DNA of 64,000 nucleotides from contig NZ_RJKN01000002.1 of NCBI RefSeq assembly GCF_003751265.1, positions 124,001 to 188,000 of the forward strand, read 5' to 3'. The notes beneath the pieces are model-generated. The model had not been told where the DNA came from. It was given only the letters and a program-made list of their open reading frames with translations, and searched no databases. Origin of the DNA: Pseudokineococcus lusitanus. GTDB lineage: Bacteria; Actinomycetota; Actinomycetes; Actinomycetales; Quadrisphaeraceae. Both the position numbers and the translations under genes were made by a program. Position 1 is the stretch's first letter. The number at the start of each line of letters is the position of its first letter. Of the stretch, positions 19,826-29,672 are shown piece by piece.

Positions 19826-19929
19826 GCGCCGAGCACGTCGTCGCCCTCGTGCTGGCCGCCGGCCTGGCCGGGGTCCTCCTGCACGGGCTCCTGGAGCCCC
19901 TGCGGCGGCGCGACGGCGACCGCCGGTGA
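19822..19929 (+). CDS. kdpF: KdpF-like small subunit
   Basis: A 35-residue single-span peptide ([20 protein letters not shown] then a basic tail) immediately before kdpA. Size, span and position match KdpF, which stabilises the KdpFABC complex. Both its start and its stop overlap the neighbouring genes by four bases (GTGA), indicating translational coupling. Sequence conservation in such short peptides is low, so the call rests mainly on context. Confidence 0.75.
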   Translation: MSAEHVVALVLAAGLAGVLLHGLLEPLRRRDGDRR

Positions 19930-21587
19930 GCGTCCTCGCGGCCCTCGCCACGGTCGCCCTCCTCGTCGCCGCCCTCCTCCTCGTCCAGCGTCCGCTGGGC
20001 GCGCACATCGCCCGCACGCTGACGAGCGGGCGTCACCTGCTCCCCGAGCGCGTGGTCTACCGCGTGGCCGGCGTCGACCCCGACGCCGACATGCGGTGGG
20101 CCGTCTACGCCCGGTCGGTCCTCGTCTTCTCCGCCGTCGGCGTCCTGCTCCTCTACGGGCTCCAGCGCCTCCAGCCGGTGCTGCCGCTCGCGCTGGGCCT
20201 GCCCGGTGTCGAGCCGGCGACGGCGTGGAACACCGCGGTCTCCTTCGTCACCAACACCAACTGGCAGTCGTACTCGGGCGAGGCCGTCATGGGCCACCTC
20301 GTCCAGGCCGCCGGGCTCGCGGTGCAGAACTTCGTCTCCGCCGCCGTCGGTCTCTGCGTCGCCGTCGCGCTCGTGCGGGGGTTCACCCGCTCCCGGACCG
20401 ACCGGCTCGGCAGCTTCTGGGCCGACCTCGTCCGGGTCTGCGTCCGCGTCCTCCTGCCGCTGTCCCTCGTCGCCGCGGTCGTCATGCTCCTCGGCGGCGT
20501 GGTGCAGAACCTCGCGGCCCCCACCGCCGTCCCGACCCTCACGGGCGGCGAGCAGGTGCTCGTCGGCGGTCCGGTCGCCTCGCAGGAGGCCATCAAGGAG
20601 CTCGGCACCAACGGCGGCGGCTTCTACAACGCCAACTCGGCGCACCCCTTCGAGGGGCCGACCGCCTGGGTCAGCCTCTTCCAGGTCTTCCTCCTGCTGG
20701 TCGTCCCCTTCTCGATGCCCGCCGCCCTGGGCAGGCTCGTCGGCGACCGCCGGCAGGGCCGGCTCGTGCTGGCCGTCATGGGCGGTCTGTGGCTCGCCAC
20801 GGTCGCGCTCGTCACCTGGGCGGAGGCCGTCGGGGCGGGGGCCGCGCCCCAGGCCGCCGGTGCCGCCCTCGAGGGCAAGGAGGTCCGCTTCGGCACCGCC
20901 CTGTCCGCCCTCTTCGCGGCCTCGACCACCGGCACCTCGACGGGCGCCGTCAACGCCTTCCACGACAGCTTCACCGCCCCCGGCGGCGGCGTCGTGCTCC
21001 TGAACATGCTGCTCGGCGAGGTCTCCCCGGGCGGCGTCGGCTCGGGCCTCTACGGCCTGCTCGTCGCCGCCGTCGTCGCCGTCTTCGTCGCCGGCCTCAT
21101 GGTCGGGCGCACGCCCGAGCTGCTCGGCAAGAAGATCGGCCCGCCGCAGGTCGTCCTCGTCGCGCTCTACGTCCTCACGATGCCCGCCCTCGTGCTCGTC
21201 GGGGCGGCGCTGACCGCGGGCGTCCCCGCGCTGACGGACGCCTCCGTGCAGGACGCCGGGCCGCACGGCCTCTCGGAGGTCCTCTACGCCTACGCCTCCG
21301 CGGCCAACAACAACGGCTCCGCCTTCGCCGGCTTCGGCGCGGCGACGACGTACCAGAACACCGCGCTCGGCCTCGTCATGCTCGTCGGCCGCTTCGTGCC
21401 GCTCGTGCTCGTGCTGGCGCTGGCCGGCTCCCTCGCCCGCCAGCAGGTCGTCCCGCGCACCGCGGGGACGCTGCCGACCACCACGCCCGTCTTCGGCGGC
21501 CTCCTCGCCGTCGTCGTCCTCCTCGTCGCCGGGCTCACCTTCGTCCCGGCCCTCGCCCTGGCACCCCTCGCGGAGACCTTCTCGTGA
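19926..21587 (+). CDS. kdpA: Potassium-transporting ATPase subunit KdpA
   Basis: A 553-residue channel-like subunit with ~10 spans. It carries the four pore-loop signatures of Kdp[45 protein letters not shown] and [13 protein letters not shown]. It conducts K+ in the high-affinity Kdp complex, with energy coming from KdpB. Overlaps kdpF and kdpB by four bases each (GTGA). Length and motifs are normal. Confidence 0.97.
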   Translation: MSVLAALATVALLVAALLLVQRPLGAHIARTLTSGRHLLPERVVYRVAGVDPDADMRWAVYARSVLVFSAVGVLLLYGLQRLQPVLPLALGLPGVEPATAWNTAVSFVTNTNWQSYSGEAVMGHLVQAAGLAVQNFVSAAVGLCVAVALVRGFTRSRTDRLGSFWADLVRVCVRVLLPLSLVAAVVMLLGGVVQNLAAPTAVPTLTGGEQVLVGGPVASQEAIKELGTNGGGFYNANSAHPFEGPTAWVSLFQVFLLLVVPFSMPAALGRLVGDRRQGRLVLAVMGGLWLATVALVTWAEAVGAGAAPQAAGAALEGKEVRFGTALSALFAASTTGTSTGAVNAFHDSFTAPGGGVVLLNMLLGEVSPGGVGSGLYGLLVAAVVAVFVAGLMVGRTPELLGKKIGPPQVVLVALYVLTMPALVLVGAALTAGVPALTDASVQDAGPHGLSEVLYAYASAANNNGSAFAGFGAATTYQNTALGLVMLVGRFVPLVLVLALAGSLARQQVVPRTAGTLPTTTPVFGGLLAVVVLLVAGLTFVPALALAPLAETFS

Positions 21588-23740
21588 CCGCTCCCACCTC
21601 CTCCCCGACCGCCCCCGCCCCGGGCGGTGTGGCCCCGGTGCCCGGCGCCGCGCCGCACCGCGTCGCCGCCGGCGCCTTCAGCCCGCGGCAGCTCGTGGCC
21701 TCCCTGCCCGACGCCGCGCGCAAGCTCTCCCCCCGCCACCAGCTGCGCTCCCCCGTGATGCTCGTCGTCTGGGTCGGGGCCGCCGCCACGACGGTGCTGG
21801 CGCTGCTCGACCCCTCCGTCTTCGCGGTTCTCGTCGCGGTCTGGCTCTGGGCCACCGTGCTGTTCGCCAACCTCGCCGAGTCCGTGGCCGAGGGACGCGG
21901 TCGGGCGCAGGCCGACTCGCTGCGCCGCGCCCGCGAGGGGACGACGGCCCGCCGGCTGCTCCCCGACGGCACCGAGGAGCAGGTGCCCGCCACCGAGCTC
22001 GCCAGGGGCGACCTCGTCGTCGTCGAGGGCGGCCAGGTCGTCCCCGGCGACGGCGACGTCGTGGAGGGCGTCGCGAGCGTCGACGAGTCCGCCGTCACGG
22101 GCGAGTCCGCCCCGGTCATCCGCGAGTCCGGCGGCGACCGCTCGTCGGTGACCGGCGGCACGACCGTCCTGTCGGACCGGCTCGTGGTGCGCATCACCGC
22201 CGAGCCGGGGGCGAGCTTCCTCGACCGGATGATCGCGCTCGTCGAGGGCTCCGCCCGGGCCAAGACGCCCAACGAGGTGGCGCTCGACCTGCTGCTCGCC
22301 TCGCTGACGCTCGTCTTCCTCCTCGCGGTCGTGACGCTGCAGCCCTTCTCCGTCTACTCGGGGCAGGCCCAGCCGCTCGTCGTCCTCGTGGCGCTCCTCG
22401 TCTGCCTCATCCCCACGACGATCGGTGCGCTGCTGTCGGCCATCGGCATCGCCGGGATGGACCGGCTGGTCCAGCGGAACGTCCTGGCGATGTCCGGCCG
22501 CGCGGTCGAGGCGGCCGGCGACGTCGACGTCCTCCTCCTCGACAAGACCGGCACCATCACCTACGGCGCCCGGCGGGCCACCGAGCTCGTCCCCGCCCCC
22601 GGCGTGACCCCGGCGGAGCTCGCCGAGGCGGCCCGCCTCGCGAGCCTGGCGGACGAGACGCCGGAGGGGCGCTCGGTCGTCACGCTCGTCGAGGACGGCC
22701 GCGACGGCGCCGCCGGCCCCCTCGCGGGCACCGACGCCACCGCCGTGGACGTCCCCTTCAGCGCCCGGACCCGGATGAGCGGCGTCGACCTCGGCGGCGG
22801 GGAGGCCGGGACCGCCGGCGGCCCGCGGCGGCTGCGGAAGGGCGCGGCCGCCGCGGTCCTCGCGTGGGTCCGCACCGAGGGCCCGGCCGGCCCGGGGGCC
22901 GACGCCACCGCCGAGCAGGTCCAGGCCGCCGTCGACGACGTCGCCCGCGCCGGCGGCACGCCGCTCGTCGTCGCCGAGCAGGTGGCCGACGCCCCCGCGC
23001 GGCTCCTCGGCGTCGTCCGTCTCGAGGACGTCGTCAAGGAGGGCATGGCCGAGCGCTTCGCCGAGCTGCGGCGCATGGGCATCCGCACCGTCATGGTCAC
23101 GGGCGACAACCCCGTCACCGCGGCCGCCATCGCCCGGCAGGCCGGCGTCGACGACGTCATCGCCGAGGCCACGCCGGAGGACAAGCTCGCGCGGATCGCC
23201 GCCGAGCAGCGCGCCGGGCGTCTCGTGGCGATGACGGGCGACGGCACCAACGACGCGCCGGCGCTCGCCCAGGCGGACGTCGGGGTGGCCATGGGGTCCG
23301 GCACGTCCGCCGCCAAGGAGGCGGGCAACATGGTCGACCTCGACTCCGACCCGACGAAGCTCATCGAGGTCGTGGCCATCGGCAAGCAGCTGCTCATCAC
23401 GCGCGGCGCGCTGACGACCTTCTCGCTCGCCAACGACGTCGCGAAGTACTTCGCCATCCTCCCGGCGATGTTCAGCGGCCTCTTCCCCGGCCTCGACGCC
23501 CTCAACGTCATGCGGCTGGCGAGCCCGGAGTCGGCGGTCCTGTCCGCCGTCGTCTTCAACGCCGTCGTCATCCTCGTGCTCGTGCCGCTCGCGCTGCGCG
23601 GCGTCCGCTACCGGCCGTCGGACGCCAGCGCGCTGCTGAGGCGCAACCTCCTGCTCTTCGGGGTCGGCGGTGTCGTCGTGCCCTTCGTCGGCATCAAGGC
23701 CGTCGACCTCCTCGTCTCGCTCCTCCCCGGGATCGGCTGA
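21584..23740 (+). CDS. kdpB: Potassium-transporting P-type ATPase subunit KdpB
   Basis: A 718-residue P-type ATPase. The actuator motif VTGESAPV, phosphorylation motif DKTGTIT (Asp320), KGA of the nucleotide domain ([10 protein letters not shown]) and hinge [18 protein letters not shown] are intact. The first ~45 residues form a Pro/Ala-rich extension, slightly longer than usual. It forms the catalytic subunit that powers K+ uptake with KdpA and KdpC. GTG 21584 overlaps the kdpA stop. Confidence 0.97.
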   Translation: MTAPTSSPTAPAPGGVAPVPGAAPHRVAAGAFSPRQLVASLPDAARKLSPRHQLRSPVMLVVWVGAAATTVLALLDPSVFAVLVAVWLWATVLFANLAESVAEGRGRAQADSLRRAREGTTARRLLPDGTEEQVPATELARGDLVVVEGGQVVPGDGDVVEGVASVDESAVTGESAPVIRESGGDRSSVTGGTTVLSDRLVVRITAEPGASFLDRMIALVEGSARAKTPNEVALDLLLASLTLVFLLAVVTLQPFSVYSGQAQPLVVLVALLVCLIPTTIGALLSAIGIAGMDRLVQRNVLAMSGRAVEAAGDVDVLLLDKTGTITYGARRATELVPAPGVTPAELAEAARLASLADETPEGRSVVTLVEDGRDGAAGPLAGTDATAVDVPFSARTRMSGVDLGGGEAGTAGGPRRLRKGAAAAVLAWVRTEGPAGPGADATAEQVQAAVDDVARAGGTPLVVAEQVADAPARLLGVVRLEDVVKEGMAERFAELRRMGIRTVMVTGDNPVTAAAIARQAGVDDVIAEATPEDKLARIAAEQRAGRLVAMTGDGTNDAPALAQADVGVAMGSGTSAAKEAGNMVDLDSDPTKLIEVVAIGKQLLITRGALTTFSLANDVAKYFAILPAMFSGLFPGLDALNVMRLASPESAVLSAVVFNAVVILVLVPLALRGVRYRPSDASALLRRNLLLFGVGGVVVPFVGIKAVDLLVSLLPGIG

Positions 23741-23742
23741 CC

Positions 23743-24360
23743 ATGCCCGCTCGCACCGCCCTCTCCGTCCGCCCGCTGCGCCTGGCCGTCGCCTCGCTGC
23801 GGCTGCTGCTCGCCCTCACCGTCCTGCTCGGGGTGCTCTACCCCGCGTCGGTCCTCCTCGTCGGCCGGCTCGTGCCCGACCGCGCCGACGGGTCCCCCGT
23901 CCGGGTCGACGGGCAGGTCGTCGGCTCGGCCCTGCTCGGCCAGGCCGTGCCCGAGGGGCCGGAGGGCGACGCCTTCCTCCACCCGCGGCCGTCCGCGGCC
24001 GGCGACGGCTACGACCCGCTCGCCTCGGGGGCGTCCAACCTCGGGCCGAGCAGCCCGGAGCTCGTCGCGCTCGTCGAGGAGCGACGCGACGTCGTCGCCG
24101 AGCGCGAGGGCGTCGACCCGGCCCTCGTGCCGGCGGACGCCGTCACCGCCTCGGGCTCGGGCCTCGACCCGCACGTAAGCCCGGCCTACGCCGAGCTGCA
24201 GGTCCCGCGCCTGGCCCGCGAGCGCGGGCTCACGGAGGACGAGGTCCGCGCCGTCGTGGCCGACGCCACGACGGGTGCGTGGCTGGGCGTCGTCGGCGAG
24301 CCCGCCGTCTCGGTGCTCGCCGTGAACCTCGCGCTCGAGGAGCGGGCCCCCGTCCGGTGA
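23743..24360 (+). CDS. kdpC: Potassium-transporting ATPase subunit KdpC
   Basis: A 205-residue subunit with one N-terminal span (~20-42, LLLALTVLLGVLYPASV). It shows the KdpC blocks GSALLGQAV, FLHPRPSAAGDGYDPLASGA, SNLGPSSPEL, PADAVTASGSGLDPHVSP and AELQVPRLARERGL. It stabilises the KdpAB complex. Begins two bases after kdpB stops. Confidence 0.96.
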   Translation: MPARTALSVRPLRLAVASLRLLLALTVLLGVLYPASVLLVGRLVPDRADGSPVRVDGQVVGSALLGQAVPEGPEGDAFLHPRPSAAGDGYDPLASGASNLGPSSPELVALVEERRDVVAEREGVDPALVPADAVTASGSGLDPHVSPAYAELQVPRLARERGLTEDEVRAVVADATTGAWLGVVGEPAVSVLAVNLALEERAPVR

Positions 24361-24445
24361 CACCGCGGGACGTCCGGGACCGCGCCGGCGGACGCGGTCC
24401 CGGACACGGCGGCAGGATGGTGGCCGTGGACGACGGAGCGACGCC

Positions 24446-27010
24446 GTGAGGGGCACCCTGCGGGTCTACCTCGGGGCGGCCCCGGGGGTCGGCAAGACCT
24501 ACCGGATGCTCGACGAGGGCCGCCGGCGCCGCGAGCGCGGCGCGGACGTGGTGGTCGCCCTCGTCGAGACCCACGGCCGCGCCCGCACCGCCGAGATGGT
24601 CGGCGACCTCGAGGTCGTGCCCCGGCTCGTCGTCGACCACCGCGGGACGCGGCTGGAGGAGATGGACCTCGACGCGGTGCTGGCCCGCTCCCCCGAGGTC
24701 GCCCTCGTCGACGAGCTCGCGCACACCAACGCCCCCGGCTCCCGGCACGGCAAGCGCTGGGAGGACGTCGAGGAGCTCCTCGTGGCGGGGATCGACGTCG
24801 TCACCACCGTCAACGTCCAGCACCTCGAGTCGCTGCGCGACGTCGTCGCCGGCATCACCGGTGTGCGGCAGGCGGAGACGGTGCCCGACCACGTCGTCCG
24901 CGCCGCCGAGCAGGTCGAGCTCGTCGACATGAGCCCCCAGGCGCTGCGCCGTCGGATGGCGCACGGCGACGTCTACGCCGCCGCGAAGGTCGACGCGGCG
25001 CTCAGCCAGTACTTCCGCGTCGGCAACCTCACCGCCCTGCGCGAGCTGGCGCTGCTGTGGGTGGCCGACCGGGTGGACGCCGCCCTCGTCCGGTACCGCG
25101 CGGACCAGGGCATCACGACGCCGTGGGCCGCCCGCGAGCGGGTCGTCGTCGCGCTGACCGGCGGCCCCGAGGGCGAGGCGCTCGTCCGCCGCGGGGCCCG
25201 CGTGGCCGGGCGCGGCCAGGGCGGCGAGCTCGTCGCCCTCCACGTCGCCGCGCAGGACGGGCTGCGCGGCACGGCCCCCGACGCCCTGGCCGGCCAGCGC
25301 CGTCTCGTCGAGGAGCTCGGCGGCACCTGGCACGCCGTCGTCGGCGACGACGTCGCCGCCGCCGTCCTCGACTTCGCCCGCGGCGTCAACGCCACGCAGG
25401 TCGTCGTCGGCGCCAGCCGCCGCAGCCGCCTGGCCGCGGCCCTGTCCCCCGGCGTCGGGGCGACGGTGGTGCGCGACAGCGGCGACATCGACGTCCAGAT
25501 CGTCACGCACGGCGAGGCGGGGAAGGCCCTGGCCGCCCCGGCCCGCCGGGCGCTGCTCGGGCGCCGGCGGCGCGTCGCCGGCTGGCTCCTCGGCAGCCTG
25601 GGTCCCGTGGCCCTCTCGGCGGTGCTGGTCCGGGCCGGGGCCGGGGACGCCGACCTCGCCGTCGACCTCCTGCTCTACCTCGCGCTCACCGTGGGCGTCG
25701 CCATCGTCGGCGGCATGGGCCCCGCGGTCCTCGCCGCGGTCCTCGGCGGCGTCCTGGCCAACGTCCTGCTCACCCCGCCGCTGTGGACGCTCACGGTGGC
25801 GCGGGCCCAGGACGCCGTCGCGCTCGTCGTCCTCGTGGCCGTCGCGCTGGCCGTCTCCGCGGTCGTGGACCTCGCCGCCCGCCGCAGCACGCAGGCGGCG
25901 CGGGCCCGGGCGGAGTCGGACGTCCTGTCGGACCTCGCCCGCTCGGTGCTCCACGGCGACGACGCCCTGCCGGTGCTGCTCGGCCGGCTGCGTGAGCTCT
26001 TCGGCCAGCGCGCCGTCGCCCTGCTCGACGCCGCTCCCGAGGGCGCACCGCGGCCGGTGCTCGCCGCCGCCGGCGACCCGGCGACGTGCACGGCCGGCGC
26101 GGCGACGACGACGGTCCCCGTGGAGGACGGGCTCCTGCTGACACTCGACGGGCCGCCGCTGGGGGCCTCGGACCTGCGCGTGCTGACGGCCGTGGCGGCG
26201 CAGGTGGGCACCGTCGTCGAGCGGGACCGGCTCCGCGTGACCGCCCGCTCGAGCCGGCGGGAGCGCGAGCTGACCCGCGTCCGCACGGCCCTGCTGGCCG
26301 CCGTGTCCCACGACCTGCGGACGCCGCTGGCCGGGGTCAAGGCCGGGGTCAGCGCCCTGCGCCTCGAGGGGGTCGAGCTCGACGCCGCCGACCGGGCCGA
26401 GCTGCTGGCCGACGTCGAGGCCTCCGCGGACCGGCTGCAGGCGCTCGTCGACGACCTCCTCGACATGAGCCGTCTCGACGCCGGCGTCCTCGTCCTGCGG
26501 CGGCGGCCCGTGGCCCTGGACGAGGTGGTGCCCCGCGCGGTCGCGGGCCTGCCCGACGAGGGTGCCCGCCGCGTGCGCCTCGACGTCCCGGAGGAGCTGC
26601 CCCTCGTGCCGGCCGACGCCGGCCTGCTCGTGCGCTGCCTCGGCAACGTGCTGGAGAACGCCGTCCGCCACTCCCCGCCGAGCGAGCCCGTGGTCGTGGC
26701 CGCCGGCCAGGTGGGGCGCGAGCTCCACGTGCACGTCGTCGACCGCGGCCCCGGCGTCCCCGAGGACCGGCTCGAGCAGATCTTCACGGCCTTCGAGCGC
26801 CTGCGGGCCGACGAGCGGACCGACGCCCGCTCGAGCGGCGGGTCCGGCCTCGGGCTCGCCGTGGCCCGCGGCTTCGCCGAGGCGCACGGCGGCTCCCTCG
26901 ACGCCGAGGCGACGCCGGGCGGAGGGCTCACGCTCGTCCTGCGGCTGCCCCTCGACGCGCCGCCCGAGGACACCGGCTCGACCCCCGCGGCCGCCGGGGC
27001 GGCCCGGTGA
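24446..27010 (+). CDS. kdpD: KdpD osmosensitive K+ sensor kinase
   Basis: An 854-residue kinase with the KdpD layout. The N-terminal domain has Walker A GAAPGVGKTYRML and DELAHTNAPGSRHGKRWEDV; a USP-like domain covers ~230-360; about four spans lie at ~375-485, then a GAF-like segment. The HisKA box is AAVSHDLRTPLAG (His622), and the ATPase domain has NVLENAVRHSP, DRGPGVPEDRLEQIF and GGSGLGLAVARGF. Senses K+ limitation and phosphorylates KdpE. GTG 24446 begins the conserved RGTLRVYLG. Its stop overlaps kdpE. Confidence 0.96.
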   Translation: MRGTLRVYLGAAPGVGKTYRMLDEGRRRRERGADVVVALVETHGRARTAEMVGDLEVVPRLVVDHRGTRLEEMDLDAVLARSPEVALVDELAHTNAPGSRHGKRWEDVEELLVAGIDVVTTVNVQHLESLRDVVAGITGVRQAETVPDHVVRAAEQVELVDMSPQALRRRMAHGDVYAAAKVDAALSQYFRVGNLTALRELALLWVADRVDAALVRYRADQGITTPWAARERVVVALTGGPEGEALVRRGARVAGRGQGGELVALHVAAQDGLRGTAPDALAGQRRLVEELGGTWHAVVGDDVAAAVLDFARGVNATQVVVGASRRSRLAAALSPGVGATVVRDSGDIDVQIVTHGEAGKALAAPARRALLGRRRRVAGWLLGSLGPVALSAVLVRAGAGDADLAVDLLLYLALTVGVAIVGGMGPAVLAAVLGGVLANVLLTPPLWTLTVARAQDAVALVVLVAVALAVSAVVDLAARRSTQAARARAESDVLSDLARSVLHGDDALPVLLGRLRELFGQRAVALLDAAPEGAPRPVLAAAGDPATCTAGAATTTVPVEDGLLLTLDGPPLGASDLRVLTAVAAQVGTVVERDRLRVTARSSRRERELTRVRTALLAAVSHDLRTPLAGVKAGVSALRLEGVELDAADRAELLADVEASADRLQALVDDLLDMSRLDAGVLVLRRRPVALDEVVPRAVAGLPDEGARRVRLDVPEELPLVPADAGLLVRCLGNVLENAVRHSPPSEPVVVAAGQVGRELHVHVVDRGPGVPEDRLEQIFTAFERLRADERTDARSSGGSGLGLAVARGFAEAHGGSLDAEATPGGGLTLVLRLPLDAPPEDTGSTPAAAGAAR

Positions 27011-27681
27011 CGCGCGCCGTGGTCGTCGAGGACGACCGGGCGCTGGCGAGGGCCCTGGCCATCACCCTGCGCGCCGCCGGCTACGAGGTGACGACGGCGG
27101 GGACGGGGGCCGCGGGCCTGGAGGCCGTCGCGCAGGCGCACCCCGACGTCGTCGTCCTCGACCTCGGCCTGCCGGACATGGACGGCCTCGACGTCCTCGC
27201 GGCCCTGCGCGGCTGGTCGCAGGTGCCCGTCCTCGTGCTCACCGCCCGCTCGACCGGCGACGACGCCGTGGAGGCGCTCGACGCCGGGGCCGACGACGTC
27301 GTCACCAAGCCCTTCGGGATGGACGTCCTCCTGGCCCGGCTGCGCGCCGCCGTCCGCCGCGGTCCGGCCGAGGCCGCCGCCCCCGTCGTCACGACGGCGT
27401 CCTTCACCGTGGACCTGCACCGGAGGCTGGTCGTCCGCGACGGCGAGCCGGTCCGCCTGACGCCGACGGAGTGGCACCTGCTCGAGGTGCTCGCCCGCGC
27501 GCCGGGACGTGTGGTGCCGCAGCAGCTCCTGCTCGGCGAGCTCCGCGGGCCCCACCTCGCGGGCGACGGCCACTACCTGCGGGTCTACGTCGCGCAGCTG
27601 CGCCGCAAGCTCGAGCCGGACCCCGCGCGGCCGCGGCACCTGCTCACCGAGCCGGGGGTCGGGTACCGCCTGGAGCCCTGA
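27007..27681 (+). CDS. kdpE: KdpE response regulator
   Basis: A 224-residue OmpR-family regulator: acidic pocket VVEDD, Asp52 in VLDLGLPDMDG, Lys101 in VTKPFG, and a winged helix with LTPTEWHLLEVLARAPGRVV, LRVYVAQLRRKLEPDP and EPGVGYRLEP, which match KdpE. GTG 27007 overlaps the kdpD stop (GTGA). Expected to activate the kdp operon from the phased repeats at 19517-19555. Confidence 0.95.
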   Translation: MTRAVVVEDDRALARALAITLRAAGYEVTTAGTGAAGLEAVAQAHPDVVVLDLGLPDMDGLDVLAALRGWSQVPVLVLTARSTGDDAVEALDAGADDVVTKPFGMDVLLARLRAAVRRGPAEAAAPVVTTASFTVDLHRRLVVRDGEPVRLTPTEWHLLEVLARAPGRVVPQQLLLGELRGPHLAGDGHYLRVYVAQLRRKLEPDPARPRHLLTEPGVGYRLEP

Positions 27682-27685
27682 GGAG

Positions 27686-27700
27686 GGACCCGAGGGGTCC
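27686..27700 (+). terminator. Short hairpin after kdpE
   Basis: GGACCC / GGGTCC with a three-base loop, five bases past the kdpE stop. Short and without U-run, so a modest terminator candidate. Confidence 0.4.
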
Positions 27701-27774
27701 GGCCACTCGCCGCGCCGTCACGGCGATGTGGGCCGTCGCCCGATCGCGGCCGACCGGTCAGGGCGACACCGGAG

Positions 27775-28142
27775 GGCCACGTACGGCCGAGGAGAACCAC
27801 GAGGCCCCAGCCCCGCAGTCGCCGGCCGGACTTGTGGCCCCCTGCACGGTGTCGACGGTGACCCACACCCCGAAGGCGACCATCGGCCGGATCACCCGGT
27901 CCGGGCCCACTCCCCTCGTCGACCCAGCGCCGCGCGATCACCCCGGATGCCCATGGCGCGGAGGAACCACCGAGCTACCGCCCTGTCACCCGGAGGTCAC
28001 GACGCCCCGGACGAGCACGGTGGACGGGTGCCGCGCACCACCGCCCAGCAGCGCCGGGCCAGCGGCCACCGCCGACCCGACGACCAGCAGCCGGCACCAC
28101 GAGGGCACCCCCGCCGGCACCGGATCGTCAGCCACCCCCACA
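27775..28142 (-). pseudogene. Decayed paralog of the 142-residue membrane protein at 34.8-35.2 kb
   Basis: On the minus strand this gap matches the intact gene at 34767-35195 in patches: the start (GTGCCGGCGGGGGTGCC versus GTGCCGGCCGGGATGCC), GGTGCCGGCTGCTGGTCGT, and CGCGGCGCTGGGTCGACGAG, the last encoding RRWVDEG in both. Between patches there are deletions and frame changes, so no continuous frame remains. The patches keep the same order, so this is a degraded copy, not chance GC similarity. It fills most of the ~500-bp gap after kdpE and marks the left edge of accessory DNA. Confidence 0.75.
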
Positions 28143-28188
28143 CGACTCCCCCGCACCCCGCCAGGGGCCGGTCACGGAGACTGAGCGG

Positions 28189-28878
28189 GTGAGCACCCCC
28201 ACGGGTCCGGGACGCCGGGCCGTCCTCGAGCTCGTCGAGGTCCCACGCCTGCCTCCGGGCCCCGGCATGGGTGCGCGCGCCCGTGACGAGCCCTGGGCCA
28301 CCGGACCGCGTCTTCAGCTCGAGTTCGTCGTCGACGGCGTCGCGCTGTCCGAGCGGCTGGCCGCCACCCCGGCGCGCGACCCCGACACCTCCTGGGTCGA
28401 AGACCCTCTCAATATGCCCAGCGTGGCCGACCTCGCCCGCCCCTCGTCGGCCGCTGCGGACCTGCGACGTCTGGCCGGGGTCGAGCCCCGCGACGACGAC
28501 TTCTGGCCACTGGGACCAGGACGGCTACCGCTGTACGTGTGCCCGGAGTGTGGCGACCTCGGCTGCGGAGCCATCACCGTCCACGTCGACCACACCCGCC
28601 CGGGGCAGGTCACCTGGTCCGCCCTGCGCCACGAGAAGGGCTACGAACCCGCCGACGACCTCGACCTGTCCGCCGCCGGCACCTTCACCTTCGACGCCGA
28701 CGCCTACCGGCAGGTCCTCCTCGAGCCCGTCGCCCGCCTCGACGACTTGGCCGCCGACGAACGCGCCGCCAAGGCCCGCCACCGACGACAGGTCCCGCGA
28801 CGACACACGCGGCGATGGTTCACCCGACTTCTCGGCGGGGAGAGAAGTAGTCGCGGACACGACGCGCGCTTCCTCTGA
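28189..28878 (+). CDS. Conserved hypothetical protein with CxxC...C motif
   Basis: A 229-residue soluble protein. Central LYVCPECGDLGCGAITVHV looks like a small metal- or zinc-binding knuckle, and TWSALRHEKGYEPADDLDL follows. The end is basic (RRQVPRRHTRRWFTRLLGG). Similar actinobacterial proteins exist as hypotheticals; I cannot name a function. GTG 28189 is the likely start. First gene of the accessory block. Confidence 0.7.
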   Translation: MSTPTGPGRRAVLELVEVPRLPPGPGMGARARDEPWATGPRLQLEFVVDGVALSERLAATPARDPDTSWVEDPLNMPSVADLARPSSAAADLRRLAGVEPRDDDFWPLGPGRLPLYVCPECGDLGCGAITVHVDHTRPGQVTWSALRHEKGYEPADDLDLSAAGTFTFDADAYRQVLLEPVARLDDLAADERAAKARHRRQVPRRHTRRWFTRLLGGERSSRGHDARFL

Positions 28879-28914
28879 AAAGCCGCTATGTCCTAATGTC
28901 AGTTATCGGCGCTT

Positions 28915-28940
28915 ACCGGCCAGGGCCCGAGGGGGCCGGT
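28915..28940. terminator. Hairpin between convergent genes
   Basis: ACCGGCC (28915-28921) pairs with GGCCGGT (28934-28940) in the short gap between two convergent stops. It follows an AT-richer patch (TTATCGGC). Confidence 0.45.
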
Positions 28941-29329
28941 CAACCCCAGAAAATGCTGGTGGGGTCGCGGTCGACCTCGGCCAGCAGGGCTTCGACGTCG
29001 CGGGAGGGCGCGAAGGCGAACCGGTCGTCGTAGGCGTGGAAGCGCAGGTGGCGGTCGCGCCAGTACAGCGACCACTCGCCGCGGGTCTTGGTGTACCGCA
29101 GCCGGGCGATCGGGAAGCTGGTCCACTCCGGCCCGAACTGCTCCTCGTCGTAGGGCGCGCGGCGCTCGACGATGGTCAGGTGCCGCGGGGCGACCTCGCA
29201 CTCCACCCGCACCTGGTGCAGCGCCTGCTCGGGCACCCGGGCGGCGCACCAGCGCTCGACCCGGGCGACGTCCAGCTCGGGCAGCGTGGACGCCTGTGTC
29301 CCGCCGGCCGACGAGGCGGCGGCATTCAC
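28940..29329 (-). CDS. DUF3024 family protein
   Basis: A 129-residue protein matching DUF3024: RVERWCAARVP, VRVECEVAPRHLTIVERR, GPEWTSFPIARLRYTKTRGEW given in part, SLYWRDRHLRFHAYDD, and the closing EVDRDPTSIFWG. The family is small, actinobacterial and of unknown function. Its ATG overlaps the stop of the upstream HTH gene by four bases (ATGA), so the two form a coupled pair. Confidence 0.88.
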   Translation of the reverse strand: MNAAASSAGGTQASTLPELDVARVERWCAARVPEQALHQVRVECEVAPRHLTIVERRAPYDEEQFGPEWTSFPIARLRYTKTRGEWSLYWRDRHLRFHAYDDRFAFAPSRDVEALLAEVDRDPTSIFWG

Positions 29330-29598
29330 GCCGGCCCCGGGGCGACGGCGCCGAAGCGCTGCTGGGCGGCCTGCTTGCTGATCCCCAGCGCCGACCCGAT
29401 ACCGGCCCAGGAGCTGCCCTGCTCGCGGGCCGTCGCCACCGCCTGGCGCTCGAGGACGTCCAGGCCCGCGCGGGCGGCCGCGACGGCCTCGAGCGCGAGC
29501 TGGCCCTGCCCGGCCTCCAGCCGCGGCACGATCACCGCGTACGCCTGCGCGCCGATGCTCGCCGCGCTCGACCTCGCCAGCGCCTCCACGTCCGCCAT
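29326..29598 (-). CDS. Small helix-turn-helix protein
   Basis: A 90-residue protein. The C-terminal GSSWAGIGSALGISKQAAQQ, then RFG, is the HTH typical of small actinobacterial proteins whose C-terminus reads SWxxIGxALGxSRQAAxxRF. The N-terminal ~50 residues are helical. Translationally coupled to the DUF3024 gene. The ATG at 29598 directly abuts a perfect 8-bp-arm palindrome, suggesting autoregulation. Confidence 0.82.
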   Translation of the reverse strand: MADVEALARSSAASIGAQAYAVIVPRLEAGQGQLALEAVAAARAGLDVLERQAVATAREQGSSWAGIGSALGISKQAAQQRFGAVAPGPA

Positions 29599-29620
29599 AC
29601 CGTCAAGACTTATTGACGGT
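29599..29620. promoter_or_regulatory. Palindromic operator abutting the HTH gene start
   Basis: ACCGTCAA (29599-29606), six-base spacer, TTGACGGT (29613-29620). It ends at the base before the ATG of the HTH gene, leaving no room for a normal ribosome site, so the gene may be leaderless or start further in. TTGACGG also resembles a -35 box for the rightward gene. Confidence 0.6.
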
Positions 29621-29672
29621 GGGGCGGGAGTCAAGCCCCCGGCGACCGACGTCGCCCGCGAGACTGGGCCGC

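Noticed and set aside
24230-26887. Long leftward open frame (885 codons) opposite kdpC/kdpD
   Set aside because: It is the antisense shadow of kdpD; composition is artificial and no motif is present.
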